Under the pieces are notes generated by a model. The model did not search any database and had not been told where the DNA came from. It saw nothing but the letters and a program-made list of their open reading frames with translations. Shown piece by piece: positions 25,632-33,348 of a stretch of DNA of 64,000 bases. Numbering within the stretch: position 1 is the stretch's first letter; each line of letters starts with the position of its first letter. The position numbers were made by a program, and so were the translations under genes. This stretch comes from an uncultured Prevotellaceae bacterium. Its GTDB lineage: Bacteria; Bacteroidota; Bacteroidia; Bacteroidales; Bacteroidaceae. Where the stretch lies: the NCBI GenBank assembly GCA_900313235.1, contig OMQN01000005.1, positions 16,879 through 80,878 of the forward strand. The letters are read 5' to 3'.

Positions 25632-26539
25632 TTAACTTGATAAAAGCGGCGGTTGAGTCCCAGACGCATGGTGCTCTTCCCCCCTGTCTTGATATGATCC
25701 ATCACAATGCTGAAATCTACGGGTTCTCGTACGGCCATCAGCAGGAGTGTCTCTTCCGAGGGTTCATCACCGAAGATGAACGGTTCCTTCTTGAAGGACA
25801 CCGTACTCATGGCTGGTACCAGCAGGTGTGCACATGTTGCCGCGGCATCCATGGGCAGCACGAGGTACTTGTTACCTTGGCGGTCGATATCCAGCAGATT
25901 CATATACAGCAGTTCTGTGGTCTGGTTGGTGACACGCAGATAGCAGCTGGTATTCGGTGCGATATGTTCTTCGAGCGGCAGACCTGTAGCACAGTCAATG
26001 AGTTCAAACTCCACGTCGTAATCGGTATCGACATCGGCGTCGGGATCAACGAGTGTGCTTTCTACTGACTTATCGGCGGGGAGTCCCTCGATGGCGAAAT
26101 GGCGGCCCAGCTGATTGAGAAGCAGGGAGTCGTTAGACGACGAGCGATAGGCCGTAGCAGTAGCCTGCATATAGGTATTGGGGTGCGACATCTTCTCACT
26201 ATCATCAGAGAACAGCTGCTTGATGACGTAGCTGAGGTACTGTTTAGAGAGATTCTTGGTATTACCCTTCAGACCTTTGATGAGGTTGGCCACGGTGTTG
26301 GTACCGACAGAAGTAAATGAGTACATCTTAGCATTCTTCTCGTCAATGACCGTCACGGCGCTCTCCTCGCCTATCTGCACCTTGGCATCTGCCGACAGCA
26401 CCTTGCGGGCTTTCAGAGGCACCATGGTCTTGCCATTATACCAACGGGCTGATCCCACCACAGAATATACCGTATAGGACTGTGCTACCAGCGTCAATGG
26501 CATGAGTGCCAGCAGCAGAAGGATGATTCTATTTCTCAT
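25628..26539 (-). CDS. secreted FecR-like/DUF4384-like protein
   Basis: This 303-residue protein begins with a signal peptide (MRNRIILLLLALMPLTLVAQ). Residues about 22-75 (YTVYSVVGSARWYNGKTMVPLKARKVLSADAKVQIGEESAVTVID) resemble the FecR fold, which senses or carries a small beta domain. Residues about 190-290 (PNTSCYLRVTNQTTELLYMNLLDID, LVLPMDAAATCAHLLVP, ETLLLMAVREPVDFS) resemble DUF4384, a domain recurrent next to caspase-like genes. The start MRNRIILL overlaps the caspase gene by 11 bases. Both domain calls are by recalled pattern and are moderate. It is likely a periplasmic partner of the caspase. Confidence 0.65.
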   Translation of the reverse strand: MRNRIILLLLALMPLTLVAQSYTVYSVVGSARWYNGKTMVPLKARKVLSADAKVQIGEESAVTVIDEKNAKMYSFTSVGTNTVANLIKGLKGNTKNLSKQYLSYVIKQLFSDDSEKMSHPNTYMQATATAYRSSSNDSLLLNQLGRHFAIEGLPADKSVESTLVDPDADVDTDYDVEFELIDCATGLPLEEHIAPNTSCYLRVTNQTTELLYMNLLDIDRQGNKYLVLPMDAAATCAHLLVPAMSTVSFKKEPFIFGDEPSEETLLLMAVREPVDFSIVMDHIKTGGKSTMRLGLNRRFYQVK

Positions 26540-28757
26540 AGGTAAAGATGTTAAAGTGTTCGATACCACTAGGATTCATAAATACTGGTGTTTGCTTGAA
26601 TTCGGTAGTGCGACGTACGGCATCATAGAGGTACGTGTCAAGGGTACGTGTCGAGAGACCCTCGTCGCCTTCCTTGCGAGCGGCACCGTTGAACGCTTCT
26701 ACCAATGCCTTGGTGAAAGCGCCATTACCCCATGTGGGGTCTTCCTTCGACTTGGTGTCACCGGCACTGGAAGCATAGAACAGCATGCCATTCTTGGAAC
26801 GGCGCAGTTGTTCAACGAAATGTTCAGCAGCTGCCGAGCGGTTACCCTCCAAGAGACCAGCAGAGTAGCAGGCATCGGCAAAGACGACAAACTTAGAGTT
26901 GATCTTCTCAGCAGCATCCTTGAAGTCGGTAGCGCTGAAGCACTCGTAGGTGCGCTTGGTGCTTCCGCCATAGGGCATGAAGAAGAAACGGTCGCGCTCG
27001 TCACGATAGCCATGACCGGCGAAGAAGAACATACACAAGTCGTTAGGACGTGCCTCCTGACCCATCCATTCCATGGCCTCGAAGATGTCACCACGCGTGG
27101 CCTCCTGGTCGCAGAGCAACTTCACCTCTACCTCAGTGAAAGGATGGCCCTTCTTGGAGCGTAGCACATTGGCAAAGTCGTTGGCATCCTTGACGGTCAT
27201 CTTCAGCGGGAGCAGTTTCTCGTCCTTATAATCTCCCACTCCTACTACCACGGCGAAGAGACGTGGCAGGTCGACCTCTTGTACATTCTCACGGATGAGA
27301 CGAATTGCTGCGGGTATACTGTTGCCCTTCTCGTTCTGGGCAAAGAGCATGACGGTACAGTCGCGGTTGGGTACGTCGACTTCTATCATGTCAGCCTGTT
27401 TGACGGCACGACTGTCGGGCTGGCGGACACCGTCGACCATGACAGTAATCTTGGTAGAGCTCTCCAAGCCCTGTGCCAGCAATTGGTATTTCACCTTGAT
27501 TACATCGGTATGAAACAGCGACTGGTCCTCAGGATAGAGGATGCGCACCACAGGGGCGCCATTGGTCATCGTCATTTCCTCCTCTATCTGGTCCTGCGAA
27601 TTACCTCCAGCCGATGGTGCAGGAGCAGTCGCTGCAATGGTCATATCTCCAGAAGGAACACCTTCGGGAGTGGTGGCAGGAGCAGTTGGCTCGGGTACCT
27701 CGGTACCGTCCTGCTTAAGAGTGAGGGCTTCAAGAGGTACATCCCAATGGGTAGTAGCTGTGGGCGGCAAGTTGCGCTGTATTTCGGACTCTTTAGGAAG
27801 CACTACCAAGGACTTCTTGCGCTGAGCCTGTTGGGCTATCTGCAATTTGAGTTGGCGTAACTTCTCCAGGCGGATAACTTCCAAGCTGTCAGCAATCATC
27901 ATAGAGTCGATGGTGGCTATCATGTGTTTGTTGAGGATACCTGTAGTGGTCAGGCTATCCATCAGTGCCTTATTAAGGGAGTCGAGTTGTTCGGCACGAG
28001 AGAGTTTGACGAGGTCAATGAGTTTCACCAAGCTATCGGGGCGCTCGGCAGGAGGCAGAATGGTAGTGGAGTAACCGATTGGCGGGTCGGCGACAGCTAC
28101 GGAAGCATTTGCTGGAGCAGTAGCTGGGGCGCTTGCAGGCAACCCGCTGACCGCAGGTGCGGCAGGAACAGCGGAAGAGGCGGCGAAAGCAACGGGAGTC
28201 GCTGCAGGATCCGCTGCTGTTGGAGCCTTGGCGATAATCTTGGTGGGGCGCTCGATTTCGGGCACGAGGACGACATCCTTACCGTCGGACATGTCGCGCC
28301 AACGCTTGGCCTCCACACTGTCAGCCTCAACGAGGACACCCTTCGAATACAGTTCTGCCAACTTGCGCTGTGCAGGAACATAGCCTCGTAGTGCCGAAGC
28401 CTTCATGTACATCAGTGCCTGATCGTAATTGACAGGCAGGCCGTCACCATTCATATAGCAGGTAGCCAGCCCGTATTCTGCCTTGGCATGGCGCTGGCGC
28501 GCAGCACGCTTGAACCACATGGATGCAGAGCTGTAGTCTTTCGACCCGTTCTCACCCAGATAATACATCTTTCCTACAAGGAACTGTGCCTCAGCGAGTC
28601 CTTTATTGGCTGCCTGCGTATACAGCTCGAGTGCAGCATCCATCTGACCTGCCTCATACTTCGTGTTAGCTTCGTTAAGCAGTTCCTGAGCAGTCTGTGC
28701 CACTGCCATGACCGTCATCAGGGTCATCAACAGCATGACGAATACTCTTCTTTTCAT
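26529..28757 (-). CDS. exported caspase-like (peptidase C14) protein with Sel1 repeats
   Basis: About 742 residues with a signal peptide (MKRRVFVMLLMTLMTVMAVAQ). Residues about 25-160 are Sel1-like repeats (AALELYTQAANKGLAEAQFLVGKMYYLG, SASMWFKRAARQRHAKAEYGLATCYMNGDG). A Pro/Ala-rich linker (about 180-230) contains a REP-like element, and a helical S/L/D stretch precedes a beta-rich segment (about 400-480). The C-terminal caspase domain (about 500-735) has the His motif FFFAGHGYRDERDRFFF and the Cys motif FVVFADACYSAGLLEG, a complete His/Cys dyad. This predicts an active protease located outside the cytoplasm, which is unusual for a death-type caspase. Neighbours are CHASE2 upstream and the FecR-like protein downstream. 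Confidence 0.88.
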   Translation of the reverse strand: MKRRVFVMLLMTLMTVMAVAQTAQELLNEANTKYEAGQMDAALELYTQAANKGLAEAQFLVGKMYYLGENGSKDYSSASMWFKRAARQRHAKAEYGLATCYMNGDGLPVNYDQALMYMKASALRGYVPAQRKLAELYSKGVLVEADSVEAKRWRDMSDGKDVVLVPEIERPTKIIAKAPTAADPAATPVAFAASSAVPAAPAVSGLPASAPATAPANASVAVADPPIGYSTTILPPAERPDSLVKLIDLVKLSRAEQLDSLNKALMDSLTTTGILNKHMIATIDSMMIADSLEVIRLEKLRQLKLQIAQQAQRKKSLVVLPKESEIQRNLPPTATTHWDVPLEALTLKQDGTEVPEPTAPATTPEGVPSGDMTIAATAPAPSAGGNSQDQIEEEMTMTNGAPVVRILYPEDQSLFHTDVIKVKYQLLAQGLESSTKITVMVDGVRQPDSRAVKQADMIEVDVPNRDCTVMLFAQNEKGNSIPAAIRLIRENVQEVDLPRLFAVVVGVGDYKDEKLLPLKMTVKDANDFANVLRSKKGHPFTEVEVKLLCDQEATRGDIFEAMEWMGQEARPNDLCMFFFAGHGYRDERDRFFFMPYGGSTKRTYECFSATDFKDAAEKINSKFVVFADACYSAGLLEGNRSAAAEHFVEQLRRSKNGMLFYASSAGDTKSKEDPTWGNGAFTKALVEAFNGAARKEGDEGLSTRTLDTYLYDAVRRTTEFKQTPVFMNPSGIEHFNIFTYEK
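28134..28158. repeat. REP-like palindromic element, copy in caspase gene
   Basis: GCAGG, loop CAA, CCCGC (one G-U on the coding strand) is followed by GACCGCAGGT. It matches 23 of 25 bases with 5213-5237. It encodes part of the caspase linker (PAVSGLPAS) in a frame different from that used in the transposase. Confidence 0.7.
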
Positions 28758-28781
28758 AGTCATCATCTCCTTCTTTTTAAG

Positions 28782-29951
28782 TTATTCTTCCTCATTTTCA
28801 CCCTCCAGATATAAGGAGTGTTTGAAAATCTTCCAATGACACTTGTTGTACATTATTCGAGCACTATCCTCGTAGAGTGATCGCGCCGTCTCGATGAGAG
28901 CGATACCTGCCAAGGGGTATAGCAGGTTGATATTGCAATGCAAATACATAAAGCTCAAGAATGCGACCCACACCAACAATGCTGCCATCAAGAAGTAGTA
29001 GCCGCTGATGATGTAGCTGTCGACCTTCGGCCACAGGCGGGGTACCCAATAGTTAACCCAGGACGAGAAATAGCACACGATGAACGCCAGCAGGATGCTG
29101 AACCATACAGGCATATCCTTGATATTACGGTTCTGGATATACGACAACATGGAGAATGCCTGCAGTTTCATCCCCGGCATCTTACCCATCGGTGTGAAGT
29201 GTGCATCTTCCTCGTTGGAGTAGGTTCCCAGCAGAACAATCTTGTCTTTCAGCAGGTTAGCATATTTCTTGACATCCTTGAAACTGATAACAGGAAAATC
29301 AGTATCGCCATAGACGATGAGGCGTTCATTAATGTCCTGCTCATGTGGTTTCTCGCCAGTATACATACAAGCTGTCTGGTATGCCAGCGAGTACATCGTC
29401 TTGTCCTTATACTTCTGAGCAAGTGTATATTCGCGAATGATACCTCCCTCATGGTCCTGCAACACATTGCCATAGGCAAACTGATAGTTGCCCATAGGAG
29501 CAAAGAATGAAGTGATGAGCGTTCCGAAGTTGTTATTCTCCTCGTCATAGTCCACCAGTTTGCTGGAGAAGACGATAGGCACCTGAGCCTCGTCGATGGC
29601 AGACATCAGCATGGCATTGGCCAGCACGTCGTCGCCCTCCTTGTAGAAAATCAAGTCGACAGACAACACGCGTGGCTTGCAAGCCGCTATTTGCTGGATG
29701 ACCTGTCCGATTTCCCCACGGTCGCGCAGTTCTACCATGTCGACCATGACGATATCGTTGTTCAACTCGATATCATCGCTACGGTTCATCTCGTAATAGA
29801 CATCCGTCATGTGGAAATTCTCGAAAGCCTGTTCTACGGGATTGAACATAGAGAGGTTAACAGACACCAATCCTATGATTGCTGCCAGCAATGCTGTCAT
29901 CAGACAGACCCCTACATGATCCCAATGCCAGAATTTCCAGTCTTTTTTCAT
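28782..29951 (-). CDS. CHASE2-domain membrane sensor without cytoplasmic output domain
   Basis: This 389-residue protein has one membrane segment near the N-terminus (VGVCLMTALLAAIIGLVSVNL), then an extracytoplasmic CHASE2 domain (about 40-275). Characteristic segments are DIVMVDMVELRDRGEIGQVIQQIAACKPRVLSVDLIF, LAQKYKDKTMYSLAYQTAC, DKIVLLGTYSNEEDAHFTPMG and PGMKLQAFSMLSYIQNR. Three further helices follow (about 280-355). CHASE2 is a ligand-binding sensor usually joined to a kinase, cyclase or CHAT/caspase output. Here only about 35 cytoplasmic residues follow the last helix, so output must lie in partners, and the next gene encodes the caspase. It is the first gene of the operon with its own promoter. 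Confidence 0.88.
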   Translation of the reverse strand: MKKDWKFWHWDHVGVCLMTALLAAIIGLVSVNLSMFNPVEQAFENFHMTDVYYEMNRSDDIELNNDIVMVDMVELRDRGEIGQVIQQIAACKPRVLSVDLIFYKEGDDVLANAMLMSAIDEAQVPIVFSSKLVDYDEENNNFGTLITSFFAPMGNYQFAYGNVLQDHEGGIIREYTLAQKYKDKTMYSLAYQTACMYTGEKPHEQDINERLIVYGDTDFPVISFKDVKKYANLLKDKIVLLGTYSNEEDAHFTPMGKMPGMKLQAFSMLSYIQNRNIKDMPVWFSILLAFIVCYFSSWVNYWVPRLWPKVDSYIISGYYFLMAALLVWVAFLSFMYLHCNINLLYPLAGIALIETARSLYEDSARIMYNKCHWKIFKHSLYLEGENEEE

Positions 29952-29974
29952 TCTGTAGGCTATCTATTACGCTG

Positions 29975-30006
29975 CAAAGATACATAATTTATATCAACTA
30001 TGCAAA
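29975..30006 (-). promoter_or_regulatory. canonical promoter of CHASE2-caspase operon
   Basis: On the minus strand TTTG (30003-30006), a 20-base spacer and TATCTTTG (29975-29982) form a full Bacteroidetes promoter, 23 bases before the CHASE2 ATG. No other promoter box was seen down to the terminator at 20611, supporting a six-gene transcript. Confidence 0.8.
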
Positions 30007-30076
30007 AAAGAAGGCCACAGATTACAAAAAATTGATAATTCTTGACAGCGACTACAGGCTTACGCCTGTTTTCCCA

Positions 30077-32599
30077 TTATTGGCGCGGAGCCGGCTGACG
30101 ACGACGGTGCTGGTAAGCAGTCCATGCCAGCGCTATCAGGATGAGTAGCAGCAGGATATAGGCCCCATAGGCAATGCTCTCCGTACGGTCTATGCTCTTG
30201 GGGAAGAAACTGAGCACCACCTCATGTTTGCCGGGTGTCACCTGCAGGGCACGCAACACATAGTTGACACGTCCCAGCGGCTGTTCTACGCCATCGACGG
30301 TGGCAACCCATCCTGGGTAGTAGATTTCGGAGAACACCACTACTCCACCCTTCCCAGAGTTGACCTCGTAGGTCAGTTTGTTAGGTTCGTAGGCCGTAAT
30401 GGTCACCAGACTCAGCGTATCCTGTTCTACTGCCTGCCCCAGCTGTTCCTCGAATTTCTTGTCAGCGACAGCCTCATGGCGTAGCGGCAGGCGTCCTACC
30501 ATGTCGATTTCCTCATTGGCATTATCGACATAGTGTATACGGTCGACAAACCACGCATTACCATAGGTATAGGGATTGGCCAGCGGCACTGTCTGTCCAC
30601 CCTGCAACGGCAGGATGAAGTATTTGGTATTAAGCATGTTAAGCACAGGATAGATGCTGTCGCCATTAACCTGTGTCATATCGCCGCCAGCCTCGCTAAC
30701 AGCCTGGAAGACGCGGTTCATCTCCGGTGAGATGTGTGCGTCGATGAGTTCCTGATAGCGGCGCAGTTTAGCGGCATGGTAGCCACCAATACTCTTCAGG
30801 TAGTAGCTTGTCTCGTTCTCATTGAATGTCGACGTCGCCAGATTCAACACACGATAGTCTAACGACTTATCCTGCAGGATATGGTCAATGGCAGCCGACT
30901 TCGGCATGGGTTCCTCGCGGACTGTCTTCGAGACGAACATTTCGTCGTTAAGATAGCGTTTGTTGACCTGCCACATATCAACCAGACAGAGTACAGTCAG
31001 TGCGACTGTCAGCCACTGGGCACGCATCTTTCCATAACGGAAAAGCAGTAAACAGGCCGTACCGATGACGATGATCCAGAACGAGCGCCAACAGTCGGCA
31101 GTGAATACTGCCACACGCATCTCCGTCAGGTTATTGACCAATGGTGTCAGCTGATCGGCAGGAATCTGCTTCATCGCCTGCATCTCGTTATAGCTGATAA
31201 AGTCGGGGAAGAACGTCTGCGGCATCAAGGCAAAGAGCAGGGCGACACCACCTGTCAGGGCGAAGGAGACTAGAAGTGGCCATTGACCTTTCGCCGTTAG
31301 CTTTTGACCATCGGCAGATTGCCAACTGCTAATAACTTCCTTCAGTGCCAGCATGGCCAACAAGGGAATGGTAAACTCGGCAATAACCAGGATGGAGGCC
31401 ACCGTTCGGAACTTCGCATACATCGGTATATAGTCGAGGAAGAAGTCCGTGAATGGCATGAAGTTACGGCCCCACGAGAGAAGTACCGACAGGATGGTAA
31501 CGGCCAAAAGAGCCCACTTCAGCGGTCCTTTGACGACAAACAGTCCCAGCACGAAAAGCATAAGCACGAAGGCGCCGACATATACCGGTCCTGCCGTCAT
31601 GGGCTGGTTGCCCCAATACTGCCCCAGCTGCTGGTAGATGCCCGAATAGTATTCGTCAGCATGTTTCATGGCCGTCTTGCTCTGCGACAGGGGTACACTG
31701 GCGCCACCCTTGGCATTGGGCACCAGCAGTGTCCATGTCTCATCGATGCCATAGCTCCACTGGGTGATATAGTCACGATCCAGCCCACTGCTGGTCTGGT
31801 TGGCACTGTTTTCCTTGACCAGTTCACTCTTGCCACGCATCGATTCCTGACCATAGAGCCATGTATGATAGAGGTTTGAGAGATTCAGACAGACACCAAT
31901 AGCGCCACCCGCCAGACACGCTGCCGTAGCCTTCGCCAGGTGTTTATACTGTTTCTTGCGCAGTCCGTCAATGCAGAAGGCGATAACCATCGCCAGCACG
32001 ATGAACAGGTAGTAATAGGTCATCTGCACGTGGTTCGCCAGCACCTCCAAAGCAGCAAAGAACGCTGTGACAAGCATGCCCCACAGGTATTTTCCCCTAT
32101 ACGCCAGCACCACGCCCGCAATCATTGGCGGCAAATATGCCAGCGCCATCACCTTCCAGATATGACCGGCAGCAATGATGATGAAGAAATAGCTGCTGAA
32201 TGCCCATATCACAGCACCCAAAGCAGCCAGATAGACGCGGAAGTCGAAGGCACGCAACAGGATATAGAAGCCCAGCAGGTATACGAAGACATACCACACA
32301 TTCTCGGGCAGTCCGAGGTGATAGACGGTCTCCACCTTCGACAGCAGTGTCGTACTCGGATACGACGGTGACATCTGGTAGGTTGGCATGCCTCCGAACA
32401 AGGCGTTCGTCCAGCGTGTACGTTCTCCTGTACGCTGTTGGTACTCCACAGCCTCCTGTCCTGCACCACGTCCTGCCGACGAGTCATGGCGATATAGCAC
32501 ACGTCCCTCGATGTCAGCGGGGAAAAAGTAGGCAAATGATATCACTACGAATAACAAGACGACTACCACGTCAGGCAGCCACAGCTTCCAATTTTTCAT
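30077..32599 (-). CDS. YfhO-family polytopic membrane protein
   Basis: About 840 residues, with about 12-14 membrane helices in the first two thirds (for example LPDVVVVLLFVVISFAYFFP, YVFVYLLGFYILLRAF, WPLLVSFALTGGVALLFAL). A soluble beta-rich C-terminal region (about 570-800) includes LNTKYFILPLQGG, VVFSEIYYPGWVATVDGVEQPLGRVNYVLRALQV and a last helix. YfhO proteins are thought to be GT-C-type glycosyltransferases that modify cell-wall or membrane glycans; the donor is unknown here. The start is MKNWKLWLPDVV; MRESMKNW at 32611 is also possible, since both follow the promoter. Confidence 0.88.
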   Translation of the reverse strand: MKNWKLWLPDVVVVLLFVVISFAYFFPADIEGRVLYRHDSSAGRGAGQEAVEYQQRTGERTRWTNALFGGMPTYQMSPSYPSTTLLSKVETVYHLGLPENVWYVFVYLLGFYILLRAFDFRVYLAALGAVIWAFSSYFFIIIAAGHIWKVMALAYLPPMIAGVVLAYRGKYLWGMLVTAFFAALEVLANHVQMTYYYLFIVLAMVIAFCIDGLRKKQYKHLAKATAACLAGGAIGVCLNLSNLYHTWLYGQESMRGKSELVKENSANQTSSGLDRDYITQWSYGIDETWTLLVPNAKGGASVPLSQSKTAMKHADEYYSGIYQQLGQYWGNQPMTAGPVYVGAFVLMLFVLGLFVVKGPLKWALLAVTILSVLLSWGRNFMPFTDFFLDYIPMYAKFRTVASILVIAEFTIPLLAMLALKEVISSWQSADGQKLTAKGQWPLLVSFALTGGVALLFALMPQTFFPDFISYNEMQAMKQIPADQLTPLVNNLTEMRVAVFTADCWRSFWIIVIGTACLLLFRYGKMRAQWLTVALTVLCLVDMWQVNKRYLNDEMFVSKTVREEPMPKSAAIDHILQDKSLDYRVLNLATSTFNENETSYYLKSIGGYHAAKLRRYQELIDAHISPEMNRVFQAVSEAGGDMTQVNGDSIYPVLNMLNTKYFILPLQGGQTVPLANPYTYGNAWFVDRIHYVDNANEEIDMVGRLPLRHEAVADKKFEEQLGQAVEQDTLSLVTITAYEPNKLTYEVNSGKGGVVVFSEIYYPGWVATVDGVEQPLGRVNYVLRALQVTPGKHEVVLSFFPKSIDRTESIAYGAYILLLLILIALAWTAYQHRRRQPAPRQ

Positions 32600-32615
32600 A
32601 CTTTCTCTCATTTTG

Positions 32616-32654
32616 TTTGCAAAGTTACAAAAAAGTTTTGTAACTTTGCACAAA
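32616..32654. promoter_or_regulatory. overlapping divergent promoters yfhO/mtnN
   Basis: The plus strand reads TTTG (32616-32619), a 21-base spacer and TAACTTTG (32641-32648) toward mtnN. The minus strand has TAACTTTG at 32627-32620 toward yfhO with TTTG at 32654-32651. The two -7 boxes are mirror copies within an inverted repeat, so polymerase cannot use both at once. Confidence 0.75.
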
Positions 32655-32668
32655 AACAATCAAAACAT

Positions 32669-33313
32669 ATGAAAATAGGAATTATCGTAGCCATGGACAA
32701 GGAGCTGCAACAGTTGCAGCAAGTGTTCAAAAACAGTGATATACTAGTAGAGAAGTGTGGTATCGGCAAGGTCAATGCAGCCTTAGGTGCTCAACGGATG
32801 ATCAATGAGTTTCACCCCGACTGCATCATCAGCAGTGGTTGTGCGGGCGGCAATGGTGACGACATCAACGTCCAGGATGTTGTAGTCAGCAAAGAACTCT
32901 GCTACCACGACGTCTATTGTGGCAAAGCCATTGACGACACCACGATTTACGGACAGGTGCAAGGTCTGCCCGCCCGCTATCAAGCTGACCCGTATTTGCT
33001 CAGCAAAGCCATCAGCCTTCAGCCAACAGACATCGCGCTCCATCCTGGACTCATCGTCACGGGTGACTGGTTTGTAGACTCCAAGGATAAGATGCGCGAA
33101 ATTGTCGGTCACTTCCCCGAAGCCAAGGCCATCGACATGGAGTCGTGTGCCATTGCCCAGACCTGCTATATCAACAAGGTGCCATTCATCTCGTTCCGTG
33201 TCATCAGCGATGTTCCACTGAGAGATACTAACGCCTCACAGTACCACAACTTCTGGGATACCATTGCTGAGCACTCGTTCCAAGTCACAAAAACATTTGT
33301 AGAGTCATTATAA
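32669..33313 (+). CDS. mtnN: 5'-methylthioadenosine/S-adenosylhomocysteine nucleosidase
   Basis: A 214-residue cytosolic enzyme that cleaves methylthioadenosine and S-adenosylhomocysteine to adenine and a thioribose or ribosylhomocysteine, a step in methionine salvage and removal of methylation by-products. Signature parts are MDKELQQLQQVF near the N-terminus (catalytic Glu), SGCAGGNG, the substrate segment AIDMESCAIAQTCY and VISDV with the catalytic Asp. Length is slightly below the usual 230. It shares a promoter region with yfhO and ends at a terminator common with typA. Confidence 0.92.
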   Translation: MKIGIIVAMDKELQQLQQVFKNSDILVEKCGIGKVNAALGAQRMINEFHPDCIISSGCAGGNGDDINVQDVVVSKELCYHDVYCGKAIDDTTIYGQVQGLPARYQADPYLLSKAISLQPTDIALHPGLIVTGDWFVDSKDKMREIVGHFPEAKAIDMESCAIAQTCYINKVPFISFRVISDVPLRDTNASQYHNFWDTIAEHSFQVTKTFVESL

Positions 33314-33315
33314 GA

Positions 33316-33345
33316 AAAATCCTCGCCGTTACTGGCGAGGATTTT
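33316..33345. terminator. bidirectional terminator between mtnN and typA
   Basis: A perfect 12-bp stem (AAAATCCTCGCC, loop GTTACT, GGCGAGGATTTT) lies between convergent genes. The flanking A and T runs let it work on both strands. Confidence 0.85.
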
Positions 33346-33348
33346 CTG

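Noticed and set aside
30054-30069. Six-bp hairpin ACAGGC/GCCTGT after the YfhO gene
   Set aside because: Too short and lacking a T-run on the minus strand to be called a terminator.
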